Source of the DNA: Effrenium voratum
Lineage: Eukaryota > Sar > Dinophyceae > Suessiales > Symbiodiniaceae
Reading direction: 5' to 3'
Length of the DNA: 64,000 bases
Assembly: GCA_963377175.1 (NCBI GenBank)
Contig: CAUJNA010001746.1
Location: forward strand, 664,255-728,254
Shown: positions 19,738 through 29,680 of the stretch, piece by piece
Position numbering within the stretch: the first letter of the stretch is position 1
Layout: each line of letters starts with the position of its first letter
Made by a program: the position numbers and the translations under genes
Notes under the pieces: model-generated
Told to the model about the DNA's origin: nothing
The model's database searches: none
What the model saw: only the letters and a program-made list of their open reading frames with translations

Positions 19738-19900
19738 ATAAGCCCTAAACTGTGTTGACCGGAAGCCACACCTAAAGCTGAAACCAACACCCCTGAGTTG
19801 GCCCTAAACCTGAACCTTAAACCAACACCCTGAACTTTAGACTGTGATGAACGCCACGAAGTTAACCCTAGCCCGAGACCAAAACCGTAAGCAGCCGCCC
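19738..19900. repeat. Degenerate telomere-like C/A-rich block
   Basis: Repeated variants of CCCTAAAC, CCTTAAACC and AACCCTAG in a G-poor strand, resembling the block at 7941-8260. Confidence 0.5.
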
Positions 19901-20439
19901 TGGCACCTCACAAACGACGGCCATCTACAAAGCATAGCAGCATAGCTTTGTTTGCGGTTCGTCCAAAAGCACTATGGGTCAGTTTGTCTCAAGATAGGGG
20001 AACCCTGGGATGGTTTTAGCGGGAAACTAACAGTGAAACCAACCACCTGTGTGATTGTTTGTGGCCATCACCTGGCAAATGGGGAGAAACTGCGGGATTT
20101 GCCACTTGAAACGACCCCCGGGTGTCCCAAAGAAAGCACTTTTGAACAGAGGGTCCCTTTGGCGCATCCCCGATTCACTACATGTTGCAAAAACTAGCCA
20201 TAAATTATTTGAAGCTGCTTCGCTATTGCCCGCTTCTTTCCTTGCAATATCTAGCTTACAAAGCCCTTTGTTCGGGACTGGCAAGCTAAGATCTCAAGCC
20301 CAACGTCACGGCAAATTATTTCAATCAGGAAATGAGTTCGGAAAGCCGTTCAGCATCTTGTCTCAAACTAGGGGAACCTTCAAGATGAATGGGCGGTGTC
20401 CTTTTTGTTTTCCCTTCAATCCTTGCGCCCAACTAGGGT

Positions 20440-20525
20440 AATGTTGACGGTCCCTTTTCTGGGGTGGTTTCAAAGGGAAGCCAACCGAAAAACCACCATA
20501 GGGGTCCCTAGTTTGACACCATCCC
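20440..20525 (+). repeat. Family A element
   Basis: GGTCCCTTTTCTGGGGTGG, TTTCAAAGGGAAGCC, ACCACCATAGGGGTCCCTAG and TTTGACACCAT are in family order. The left TGGGTGTGTC end is lost. Confidence 0.6.
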
Positions 20526-20559
20526 TGGTGAGATTTGGCCAGCATTTCCAGCTCTGGTC

Positions 20560-20820
20560 TGTTTCACTTGGGAGGGAACTTTTCGGAATTTCCACCGAAC
20601 AATCACAGCTGTCCCGTGCCCCCCTTGGAATCTTGGGCCATTTTGCCCGTGGCTCAGGGCTCGAAATGGCGAAGGGCGATCCCAACTGCCTGGTCTCGTT
20701 TCGGTTCCCGTTTTGGCCGCGAGAACAACCCTCCTTTCTCAAACTGGCGGACCTGCTGGTTGGTATCTACGGGGAAATCCCGATATGAATCAACCCCAGC
20801 TTATTCTCCAAGAGTGATGA
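20560..20820 (+). CDS. Exon-like island, two good plus frames
   Basis: Frame 1 reads RELFGISTEQSQLSRAPLGI, later PFWPREQPSFLKLADLLVGI, and stops at 20786-20788. Another plus frame reads GEGRSQLPGLVSVPVLAART and WYLRGNPDMNQPQLILQE, stopping near 20818. The minus strand is open as well. This is one of the longer protein-like islands, but frame choice is not possible by eye. No domain recognised. Confidence 0.35.
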
Positions 20821-20844
20821 TTCCCCACTAAACCCAGGGACACC

Positions 20845-20890
20845 CCCCCCTATCAATAAACTGGGGTTGACTAATATGGGGTCACCATTA
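20845..20890. repeat. Relative of the 28.43-kb palindrome
   Basis: CCCCCCTATCAATAAACTGG followed by GGTTGACTAATATGGGGTCA aligns with the text around the perfect palindrome at 28429-28450, itself here imperfectly palindromic. Confidence 0.5.
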
Positions 20891-21111
20891 GCCTCGAAAA
20901 AGACGACCCATGTCACATCGACTTCGACTTAGGTGGACAAAGAGAACATCCGGGATGTGACGGGCATGATGGTGCTGAAGCGAATGGTGCGAGCCCCGGG
21001 TCCCCGGCCGCCCGGCCACTGGGCACCCACTGCTCTAGTGGGGTTGCCTTTGCTTGCTTTGGACGGGGGAGTCCCAGAGAAAAAGGGCAAAGCAACAGAT
21101 GCCGAATCTGT

Positions 21112-21486
21112 TTGTCCATGGCCACTGGTTTAGGTGAATATGGAACCCAAGCCATGTTTACAGAGAGGAAACTTCTCAGGGATACCCTGTATGCCTTCCA
21201 AGGTGGTTTTGGCAGGGAAGTGTATAATATGAACAGTATTTGGGTGTTTGTAGTTCACCCTGGGATTGCATCCAGGTGTCTCGTTTATGCATCATTAGCT
21301 GAAGGGTCTTGCAAGGATCCATCATCTTCATTGATGCCATTGGACCTCTTAGTCGCCAGGTTTATCATGTTAATGATTCACCCAGCCAGTGCTGACACTT
21401 CTGGGAATTTGCCCCAATTGGTGATATTCCCGGTCAGAAGCCTTGTTGTTGCTCTTGCTTCGTTTGGTCCTTTCCCTCTGGCATAA
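21112..21486 (+). CDS. Unrecognised open frame, 124 codons
   Basis: Open for 124 codons from a TTG. It reads MFTERKLLRDTLYAFQGGFG and later DLLVARFIMLMIHPASADTS, with third positions AT-rich compared with the GC-rich islands. It may be a degenerate copy of a mobile-element or other foreign gene, or chance. No motif recognised. Confidence 0.25.
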   Translation: MSMATGLGEYGTQAMFTERKLLRDTLYAFQGGFGREVYNMNSIWVFVVHPGIASRCLVYASLAEGSCKDPSSSLMPLDLLVARFIMLMIHPASADTSGNLPQLVIFPVRSLVVALASFGPFPLA

Positions 21487-21559
21487 TCTCATGCTGTATT
21501 CTAGTCTACCCACGTTCCGCGCTCATTTTCAACCAAAGGTAATGGGCCTTGCTCCAGTG

Positions 21560-21780
21560 CAGAGCTCACCAGTGCAGAGCTCTCCCTGATTTCCTCGAAA
21601 GATACACCCTGAAACCCAAATCGACTTCGAAAGCCCACGGGTTTGGCTCGAGGCTTCCTCTTCTTTCCGGAGGTCCTCCAATTTTCCCCTTTTCTTGGGA
21701 GGGGGCGCCAAGAGGGAAGTGCTGGGTTGCAAGCGTTCGAGCTCTCTACTGGACGACTGACAATTGCAACAGCGTGATTG
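21560..21780 (-). CDS. Exon-like open frame, charged
   Basis: The minus strand reads RELERLQPSTSLLAPPPKKR and GKLEDLRKEEEASSQTRGL. A second minus frame (open 21501-21860, 119 codons) is also protein-like. A 15-bp direct repeat (GAGCTCTGCACTGG type) lies at about 21557-21587. Strand is fairly supported, frame is not. Confidence 0.35.
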
Positions 21781-22053
21781 TTGCAAGGGCCAACATCAGA
21801 CATGGCTATGAATTTCAATGGGGATCCAGCCTGAGACTTGATGAGGGTATCTATACGCATGCGATGGGGGTCCCTTTGTTTTCAAAGTTGCCAGGCTTGC
21901 TCCTGCAAGTAGTTGGCTTTCAAAGGCAAACAAAAGCGACCATCCATTTCTTCATTGCCAGGCTTCGCTGACCTTTGTTGCGAGTTGCTGTTTTTTGTTT
22001 TGTTTTTTTGTTCTAATCATTTTCCGTTCCAGCAACACGTTCACTTGAGGCAG

Positions 22054-22151
22054 GAGAATCAAAACCCGACCATACGTAGCTGCGGCCGCCTTCTTAATTC
22101 CTTGCATGGCTCTGGGTAGACCATTTTAGTACCGGGGTTCGATTGTGACTC
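22054..22151 (+). repeat. Family B element with internal deletion
   Basis: Left end GAGAATCAAAACCC, then directly CTGCGGCCGCCTTCTTAATT, CATGGCTCTGGGTAGACCAT and right end GGGGTTCGATTGTGACTC. About 35 bp of the usual left half are missing. The right end here contains GGTTCGATT, identical to a pol III B-box core. Confidence 0.7.
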
Positions 22152-22699
22152 ATTTGGGGTCGGCAGTTTTCAGAACCCACGTGTTTTGGGGACTCAGCTC
22201 GTCACGTCACGTGACTCAGCCGCTGAGGTGGATGCGCTGTGGATGGTGAGCTGCGACAAGTGGCAGCATCCCAACATCCAGAGGCCTCGATCGCCTGTTT
22301 TCGGCGTGTTTTTGCTTGGGTGTTTTGGTTCCGTTTTTCTTTAGTAGGAGGCTGCAACAACAAGTTTGTTGCTACCATACCAAGGGTTGGAAAGGACCCT
22401 TATGTCAAGCTCAAATAGCATTTTCCAGGTTGTTTGGCGATTTCTATCCTAAGTGGTGCAATATTTGAAGGGAAAGTATGCTTGAGTATGTTGTTTGGTG
22501 CACATTTGCAAGCGGAACAGCCACTGTTCGAATAATCCTGGACGTGGACACGACTGGTTTTGACGACGATGATTGTTCAAATGCAACTCCTGCCGAGTCT
22601 TCTGGTAGACCTCGAGCCTTGTAGATATGTCGGAAAATGATCGTTTCCCCCCAACGAGTGTCCACCCTTCATTCTGTTCAACCAGTGTTTCAACTCAAA

Positions 22700-23154
22700 G
22701 GAAGCATGCCCGAAGAATGGGAAATTGCGCAGCGGGGAGTTCCCCCAAATCATGTCAGATTTGGGTGGGCTTCCGGCTGAAAGCCCTGCAGGCTTTTCCA
22801 GATCTACCACTCTCCGCGGATGCCTTAGGCCTTCAGCTTCGAAGACAGCTTGGCTTCAAAGCAAAGCAGAGATGCTGTCAACCATTCCTCAGGGGAGTCA
22901 TAATCAAATCCCGGGCAATCGGAGGGCGGGCAGTCCCAGCCATTGCGAATATCGGCCTTCCTCTTGAAGGGCACCACTGTTTGTGGGAGAGACACTGCGC
23001 GAATTCTCGTCGGGAGGCCAAATGGCATATCTTTTCAGATTGTGTGCGATATCCGCGGGCATTCCCACACTTGACAACGTTTAGTCAGTTGAGGGAGCTT
23101 GATTTACTCCCGCTGCGGTTGTTGAATAGAGGTCCATGTTTGCCCTACCTGTGA
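22700..23154 (+). CDS. Exon-like open frame, 175-codon reading frame from 22627
   Basis: The plus frame is open from 22627 to 23154. The GC-richer part at about 22800-22990 follows a GGCTTTTCCAG acceptor and reads LPLSADALGLQLRRQLGFKA, later REAKWHIFSDCVRYPRAFPH. The minus strand in the same place reads SDCPGFDYDSPEEWLTASLL. Either may be real. No domain recognised. Confidence 0.35.
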
Positions 23155-23302
23155 ACCCATGGCAGGATGACACTCACACCCACCAGTCTCAGAACGCTGT
23201 CATTGGCGAGTTTATCAAGAAGCTTCTCAATCTTTGCAAACCTTAATGCCCTGCTTGTGCCACCCTACGTAAGCGGATTGATAGCCAAGCCCCCAACAAA
23301 TA

Positions 23303-23405
23303 TGGGCATGAATTTCATAGGGGACCCTTTTGTGGACAGCAGATTCATGTCCACCAACCACATTGCAGGTGGTTCGCCATTGAAATTGATAGCCATATGT
23401 GAGCA
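23303..23405. repeat. Imperfect inverted repeat, about 100 bp
   Basis: GGGCATGAATTTCATAGGGG on the left and the reverse complement GGCTATCAATTTCAATGGCG on the right enclose about 50 bp containing CCACCAACCACATTGCAGG. A single arm (GGCTATGAATTTCAATGGGG) is also present at about 21803-21822 and a decayed one at 15785. Confidence 0.55.
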
Positions 23406-24136
23406 TCTGGCAAATGATAGTCTATTCGCTTGAGGACATGAGGGGCCCGCCCAAGTTTCACTTGAAATGTTAGCCCTCTCAACGTTCCCATCTTTAGGGG
23501 AAACGAGTATTCGCCCGAGGCTCATGTCGTTACTTCAACCCTTTTTTGACCCCGAGCGCGAAATGGGCCACTTACCCTCCCACCCACTAGCATGGCATCT
23601 ATGGGGGGACGCAGGGCCCAGTTCATCTCGTTGTATCGCAAGGATACTGTTGTGTCCGTATTTGAAACAGTTCCAGTGATTTTCGGGGTCACATGTGCAA
23701 TAGTCACACGACCCCATCTACTTGGCGGGGATGATCCCCAATTTACAAAGAATGGAGAACCAATGCACAACAAGGGAAGACATGGCCATGACCAGGAGTT
23801 TTCGCCGAGGGGAGCCGCGCCTTAGGAGCTACATCATCATGCGCATGGAGTGCGCCGGAGCGGTCGTACGATCGAAGTGTCAACTGGTTTTTGAGATGTG
23901 GAGATAGGGAGGTTATATACCATCTATTTACGGGCAGTATCTATTCGCCATCGGGTCCCCAAACTTTTTGAGCGTGCATTGACATGTTGCAGACTCCAGC
24001 CGACGTAGGCACTAGACTCTGGGGCTATTGCATCATGGACAACCAGTCTTCTGGCGCGTTTGCGAAAAGCCTGATAAGGTTGCGTGGTGAGGCAAGCAAT
24101 TTGACGAGCTGCTTGGAAATCTGAGGCTGGTGAGTC

Positions 24137-24358
24137 CTAACGTGAGGCACGCTCGCAGCTTTCCTTTTGCCAAAAGCGATGTCTTGTGATGTTGTCTTGG
24201 TTTCGCCAATACATAGCTGGTCTTTGCCGTGACCTTAGCCTCCTAAACCTGGCGGAAACAAATGACTCCATGATTCCTGCAAGGGGTGAGACCTTTTCGG
24301 GAGGAGCAACGCCGAATATCTTGTGCTTCTGTGGCACCCTAAGCAAATGAAACTTCAC
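24137..24358 (-). CDS. Open frame of 73 codons with ATG
   Basis: The minus strand opens with ATG at 24356-24358 and reads MKFHLLRVPQKHKIFGVAPP, then FVSARFRRLRSRQRPAMYWR, to a TAG at 24137-24139. It could be a small complete gene or an exon: TTGCAG at about 24280 and GCCAG/GTTTAG at about 24250 are splice-like. The basic middle part is the only feature. Confidence 0.3.
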   Translation of the reverse strand: MKFHLLRVPQKHKIFGVAPPEKVSPLAGIMESFVSARFRRLRSRQRPAMYWRNQDNITRHRFWQKESCERASR

Positions 24359-24849
24359 GTATCATGAACATGATGTTCACGGCACACATCCAGAATGTGT
24401 TTTTATTCTCCCCAAAAAGAAATCAAAGGGGGACGATCTGTTCATATTTGTTCTCCAGACTCCCCGGTCACCCATATTGAACACATGCAAAAGGTGGCCC
24501 CTTCAACGCTTTATCTTCCTTCAAGGCATGCGTTTCGAAAGGATGCTGCATGCTGGATGCAACCAGTGCATTTTGCCCACCCCCACCCCCCCCACCCCTG
24601 TCCCAAATTTTGGTTTGGGGGAGTTCTGCACCTGATTTCCCTTTTTGTTTAGTGCTTCCATTCGGACTCTGCCCCCACAGTGTGATGATGTTTTGCATCA
24701 ACTAAAACGGTCTTCCAAATTGTGGTAACTAGCCGTTCTCGGCGGCAGTGGTTCTCCTGTAAAGGCCCATGTCCCGAAAAGGCCCCCTTTGGCAGCTTGC
24801 AACTGGGGCCGTTCTCTGCTTTCTACACGTCCCGTGTTCTACGTGCCAG

Positions 24850-24973
24850 GTATGCGGGCGCCAGCAGTTTGCACGAGCGCCTGGTGCGCAGGAGTCGAAG
24901 GCTGGCAGCTCGAGCGGTGAATGGCAGTCTTGCAGAGTCCAACCAATCCGAGCCGGCGCGGGATGAAAATTGA
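24850..24973 (+). CDS. Exon-like terminal block
   Basis: After TACGTGCCAG the plus strand reads ARYAGASSLHERLVRRSRRL, then AARAVNGSLAESNQSEPARD and a TGA at 24971-24973. GC content is high. Other plus and minus frames are also open here. Confidence 0.4.
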
Positions 24974-25129
24974 TCAATGCTGCAGTTGTTTGGTTGTTTC
25001 CTTTTTGTTGCGGGGGGAGCAGCACATGGGCTCGCACGTTAAAGAGAGGCTCTGCATGTTTTCCAAACTCACACCCTGGTCGGTTTACCGCCGATTGCGA
25101 GATTCAGCTGATCAATTGTTAAAAATGAG

Positions 25130-25312
25130 ATGGTGTTTGGCTGGTCAGGCGGTTCTGTTCAGTGGATCAGCGCATGATCGGAGAAAGGCTGCGTTTCATC
25201 CGGGCTATCTTTTCCGCCTTTTTTGGAGCTTGCGTTGTTTCCCTCCTGGACGACACAGGAAGTTGTTATGAGTCATGGGAGAGGAACGGAGATCAGAGAT
25301 GCGCGTTGCCCT
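25130..25312 (+). CDS. Exon-like terminal frame with hydrophobic segment
   Basis: From a stop at about 25125 the frame reads WLVRRFCSVDQRMIGERLRF, then IRAIFSAFFGACVVSLLDDT, then NGDQRCALPF and a TAG at about 25310-25312. GGTTCTGTTCAG at about 25150-25161 is a good acceptor. The IFSAFFGACVVSLL run could cross a membrane. It overlaps, in another frame, the ATG exon starting at 25275, and the two are mutually exclusive unless splicing alternates. Confidence 0.4.
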
Positions 25313-25433
25313 TCTAGTCGACAAATCCTTTCTCCCCCCACAAGCCTTCCTGGCAGCTGGGATGTTGAGCTTGCCTAGTTGCCTGAGGGTCCAACCGGTT
25401 GAGTGCTTTGGGTTAAAGAGAACTCGCCAGAAG
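25275..25433 (+). CDS. ATG exon of 53 codons ending at a GTAAGG donor
   Basis: An ATG at 25275 opens MGEERRSEMRVALLVDKSFL, PPQAFLAAGMLSLPSCLRVQ, PVECFGLKRTRQK, and the frame runs without a stop into AAG followed by GTAAGGG, a near-ideal donor. An in-frame first coding exon of 159 bases is a good fit. No clear function. The overlapping frame at 25130-25312 competes for part of it. Confidence 0.45.
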
Positions 25434-25439
25434 GTAAGG

Positions 25440-26600
25440 GACGCTTAGAGGCTTGCTTACATTGCCTTCATGGCAATGACAAACAAAGCACCTGTTTAGC
25501 AGTTTGGTTGGGGCATCTAGAAGTTTGTGGGGCTATCATGTAAGTGAAATTAGGGCTCATAGCCAATTTGGTGTAACACTTTTGTTGGGATTCGGGCCCT
25601 GGCAGGGACACAAGGTGCGCAGGCGCATTCGTTGAAAGACCTGGGGATGACTTTCCATATAGGACAAGCTTGCTGTTTTTGCGGCCTTGCTTAAATCTTG
25701 AGGTTACCCATGCACCAAACCACCTTCCAAGCCACCAACTAGGGGGAAGCTAAAATGATGTTTTTGTTGTTTTGCCTCATTGACCCAAGTGTTAGAGCGG
25801 ATGGGGTTGCTTCAAGTGGCTCCTAAAGATGATGTGCACCTGAGCATAGAACATTGGTGAAGGGTGGCTGTGTTGGTTTCGTTTTTTGCAGGAACCAAGT
25901 TTCTGCCTTATGAGATTGGGTTGTTGGAGCAACTGGAAATTGGGGGCAGCATTATGTTTATGGTGATATTTTACCACTGGAAGGATGTGTTGTTGATGTG
26001 TTACCTGAATTGAACCCCGGGTTTATTTTTTTGGAAGTTGCTAGAACACTACGATGTCCTAGAGTCCTACCTTTTTTTAATGCCTGAGTTCATTCTTGTT
26101 GGCATTCCCTCTAGAACACTGCACATTCTCGCCGATCCGGAGGCCTCTGTCCTTTCTCAAGACGCAACGGACTCAGAGAGAGAGGTGGGAGGTTCAATCA
26201 AAATGGACCCTCTTTTGGTATCCAGAGGGAAACTGAACAAAAACCAGCGACGTTGGGACCCTATTTGGAGAAACACCCAGGTCGCTTAGGAGCAGGCACT
26301 GTCTCATTCATTGTGATCGCCCCGGATTTGGGTATGTGTTGCCGTGTTGCCCCAGGAGGGAGCTGTGAGAGTATTGGCCCCAAGGCCCAATTCACTCGTT
26401 TCCTTTAGACTCTGACTGATCTTCCTAGGTTTCAGCCTCCAGCCAAGCATTGCCTGGCCTTTTCTCACAAGAGCGTCTCCGAGACTTTGGCGGTTTGTGC
26501 CGAAGCCGCAAAACACACGCACACACAAACACAAACACAACACGAGTGTCTGTCAAAACAGGGCTATCCCAAAAAGAGTGGTGTGTCTTCTTCTTTGTTT
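25440..26600. other. Spacer downstream of the ATG exon
   Basis: T/G-rich, intron-like sequence following the GTAAGG donor at 25434. Only short frames; nothing I can support as a gene before the CAGA array. Confidence 0.4.
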
Positions 26601-26603
26601 TTT

Positions 26604-26683
26604 ACACAGACACGCACAGACACACACACACACACACACACAGAGCCACACAAACACACAGACACCCAGACACCCAGACACGC

Positions 26684-26722
<39 letters not shown>

Positions 26723-26769
26723 GACAGACAGCCAGCCAGCCAGGCAGGCAGGCAGGCAGGCAGGCAGCC

Positions 26770-26806
<37 letters not shown>

Positions 26807-27014
26807 CACACAGACACACAGACACACAGACAGACAGACAGACAGCCAGACAGACGACAGACAGACAGACAGGCAGGCAGCCAGCCAGACAGACAGACAG
26901 ACAGACAGACACACAGACACACAGACACACAGACACACAGACACACAGACACCCAGACACCCAGACACCCAGACACGCAGACAGACAGACAGACAGACAG
27001 ACAGACAGCCAGCC

Positions 27015-27051
<37 letters not shown>

Positions 27052-27078
27052 CAGACAGACACAGACAGACAGACAGAC

Positions 27079-27137
<59 letters not shown>

Positions 27138-27176
27138 GCCAGCCAGCCAGGCAGGCAGGCAGGCAGGCAGGCAGCC

Positions 27177-27209
<33 letters not shown>

Positions 27210-27226
27210 CACAGACACACAGACAC

Positions 27227-27257
<31 letters not shown>

Positions 27258-27270
27258 CACACACACACAA
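26604..27270 (+). repeat. (CAGA)n array with higher-order duplication
   Basis: About 665 bp of CAGA/CACA/CAGC/CAGG units. A distinctive block, GCCAGCCAGCCAGG then GCAGG repeats and CAGCCAGACAGACA, begins at 26731 and again at 27138, so a unit of 407 bp was duplicated. Frames of 225-340 codons on all six readings (TDRQ, CLSV repeats) come from the repeat. Confidence 0.95.
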
Positions 27271-27623
27271 TGAGTCTCGCAATCAAGTCTCCAGACCCGG
27301 CACCAAGTGCCCCTTTTTTTTCAAAGGGAGGCGGTGGGCCGTTGGCAATCTTTAATGTCCCGATCTGGAGGATGTTTATCTTGAGGGCATACCTGAACTT
27401 TGGGTTCAACCAAGCCGCGGAGGGCTGGCTTTGCTATAGGCTGCGACCACAGCATCGGAAGTTTGGCCTAACTTGTTGTACGGAACATGACTGCCTAGCA
27501 CTTTGAGTGAGTGGCTTGCTCTTCCCGAGTTTGCCCAAAGTGAGAAACGCCACAATCTTCACGACCTTAGCAAAAGGCTAAGCTTTTGCAACTGACGATT
27601 TCCCTAGCCAAATTGTTTGTCAG

Positions 27624-27745
27624 TTTTAGAGAAGGCCAAGGACGTTTTTGCCTCTAGCGCCGAATCCTGTTCTCCTGCCACGCACAGACATCCACAGGGG
27701 ACGGTCACAGCTGAGAGGCCAACTCCTAAGTCGTCGCTGTCGCCA
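27624..27745 (+). CDS. Internal exon-like block with both splice borders
   Basis: AATTGTTTGTCAG precedes, and CCA followed by GTGAGC ends, a 122-base block that reads LEKAKDVFASSAESCSPATH, RHPQGTVTAERPTPKSSLSP, V. It starts with two bases completing a codon and ends in phase 0. The serine/proline/threonine-rich sequence looks like a disordered linker after a short helix. One of the best single-exon calls in the window. Unrecognised. Confidence 0.5.
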
Positions 27746-27924
27746 GTGAGCATCTGGGGGGTTCTGCATGTCATCCCTTGGCCCTGGGTTCAAACCACCA
27801 TGAAAACAATGGGTACCCACCCACCCACCCACATCACCATGTCCATCTCATTCCTCTATGCTCGCAAATGCACAAGCCCAAAATCACCCAACCGCACTCG
27901 AATGAGAGCCCCTTCACGCAACCT

Positions 27925-28045
27925 TTACGAACGAGCCGGAGGTCCCAAATTCTTCAGCAGATCTTCCGTGGAGTGTCGCACCTGCACTTGGGCCCTCGCG
28001 TGCCGGGGCGCTCGGGGGCTCGGGGGCTCGGGGGCTCGGGCCTGT
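27925..28045 (-). CDS. Exon-like terminal block
   Basis: The minus strand, after AAGTGCAG, reads VRHSTEDLLKNLGPPARS and a TAA at about 27925-27927. Upstream lies a proline/arginine-rich reading of the 9-bp tandem repeat at 28010-28038. The plus strand is also open, so the call is weak. Confidence 0.3.
28010..28038 (+). repeat. 9-bp tandem repeat (GGGGGCTCG)
   Basis: Just over three units of CTCGGGGG; short minisatellite. Confidence 0.9.
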
Positions 28046-28339
28046 CTCCCCAGGCCTCCGGTGGCAAAGAGGTCGTCCCCAAAAACGGAGAAAGGCTGAG
28101 GTTTATCCATTCGTGGTCATTTCAATATACCCAGACAGGTGGGCAGCTTGTTCTCCGTTTTGGGAGGGAGGTTCCCTTTAAAGTTAGCTAATGCACCAAG
28201 CCAACGAGTGCCGATTCATTTTTCACATGGCTACTGAGGGTTTGGGACACAGTTGATCAGGTTCCTTGTAGAACGCCCTTTGGAGCATTTGGCAACGGTG
28301 GCTGTCAAATTGGCCGAACGAACGTATCCCTTAAGGAAC

Positions 28340-28592
28340 ACAGTTGATGGACAAAACCCTGCACCAGGTGATGGGTGGTTTATCCCAACTGGTGCAGAGT
28401 ACTGGGCCCCTGGTTGGCGGGTCCCCTATTAATCAACCGCGGTTGATTAACGTGGGGTCAACATTGTGGAGGGGATTGTCCATCAACTGTATTTCCCTAG
28501 TTGAAGATGTGATTGTCCAATCATGTCCTGAATCTTGTCTATATCAGATGTTCACAACAACGCCGATAAACGTCAACAGGGATGTACTGTAA
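28340..28592 (+). other. Spacer segment containing the palindrome and shared text
   Basis: An 82-codon plus frame spans it, but the sequence TCTTGTCTATATCAGATGTTC is shared with 31490-31510 (TCTTGTCTACATCACACGTT), so I treat it as interspersed-repeat DNA rather than a gene. Confidence 0.4.
28429..28450. repeat. Perfect 22-bp palindrome
   Basis: TTAATCAACCG followed by CGGTTGATTAA is a perfect inverted repeat with no spacer. Flanking GGGTCCCC and GGGGTC are partly symmetrical as well. Related text is at 20845-20890. Confidence 0.9.
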
Positions 28593-29242
28593 GGTTCGTG
28601 GCCAACATGTCCTAATTTGTCTATGGTCATTTTTCTTCAAGAAGTACCCCCCCCCCCCCACAAACAATATTTACCGCGCCGCACTCGGATTAGCCAGCTT
28701 GGCTCTTCCTTTCTCGTGAAGGCGATGTTCATTAAAAGTCGCATAGCAACCAGTTTTTTTTTTATTTTATTTTATTTGTTTTACCGAGCGAACTCTCGTG
28801 TTGGTTTGCTTGGTCCCATTTTTACACAACCTCTGGGGGAAGGAGTGCGTTATCCCTTGTGGTTTCCCTTGCACCCAACCTCAGTTGCTTTGACCTGTTT
28901 GCTCAAGCACAAGAGTAGAACACTGATGCCCCTGATGCCTGGATTTCTTTGGAGTCCCTTGCCCCAGGGACATGTTTACCCTTCCGATGTCAAATGGCAG
29001 CCCATGTCCAAATCTGGTCTGGTTTGAACCCAATGGGTTTTGAATATGAATGATTGGATCCTTTTCCCACATGCTTGGTGATGTCCAATAAGAAGAACAA
29101 AAACTGCTGTGACCCTATAGCCATCAAGATGCACCAATGTCCAATTGTTCCCATCCCACCATGTCTGATGGATGCTTCAAGCGCTTTGTTGCAAAATTCC
29201 TGGTCCAGTTTCCATAAAATTGCTTCGCCATATACGACCCCC

Positions 29243-29623
29243 TCATTCACAACGAGATGTCATACACAAAATCCCAGCCGGCTTGTTAACTTCGGGTGAA
29301 GAGACCACTAGAGAAGCGAACATGGCGGTTTTCAGAGGTGCCACCGTGACATCAAACCTGAGAACTTCGACCTCCATGAGGCCACGGGCTAGCGACCGAG
29401 GGTTCAACTGGCCCACTGAGGGGGGGAGGCCTATGGGAAAGGTCCAAAAGCGCGACTTGGCAAATTTGTGGGCGAAGTACTTGCTCTTCAAAGTCACATG
29501 GAGCTCAAAAGAGGGGTTTCTGAAAAGTTCCTCTAAAATGCCGGGGGGTGGGGGGTTCCCGTGAATCTGCAGGAGTGGCAACAATGTGCACTTTGATGTC
29601 CCGCTGTTTAAATTAAAGAACAT
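29243..29623 (-). CDS. Unrecognised open frame, 126 codons
   Basis: The minus strand reads GILEELFRNPSFELHVTLKS, SVGQLNPRSLARGLMEVEVL, RFDVTVAPLKTAMFASLVVS and PEVNKPAGIL without a stop. It is mixed hydrophobic and charged in a protein-like pattern. The plus strand across 29172-29564 is open too (130 codons) but lower in complexity. It could be an exon or a fragment of a mobile-element gene. Confidence 0.35.
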   Translation of the reverse strand: MFFNLNSGTSKCTLLPLLQIHGNPPPPGILEELFRNPSFELHVTLKSKYFAHKFAKSRFWTFPIGLPPSVGQLNPRSLARGLMEVEVLRFDVTVAPLKTAMFASLVVSSPEVNKPAGILCMTSRCE

Positions 29624-29624
29624 G

Positions 29625-29680
29625 TATCACTACTGGAAATATGTTAACTATCCAGGGCACGTACTCGCAAATGGAGGAGA
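29625..29680 (+). repeat. Family C element
   Basis: CATGTATCACTACTGGAAAT, GTTAACTATCCAGG and GTACTCGCAAATGGAGG: the distal half of family C. Confidence 0.55.

Noticed and set aside
20284..20310. DLKPN-like peptide as a kinase catalytic loop
   Set aside because: A stop codon precedes it directly in frame, no HR precedes DLK, and no splice acceptor lies in between.
26450..27506. Frames of 226-339 codons on all readings of the CAGA array
   Set aside because: They are repeated TDRQ/CLSV-type translations of a simple tetranucleotide repeat with 4-bp period, open in every frame for that reason.
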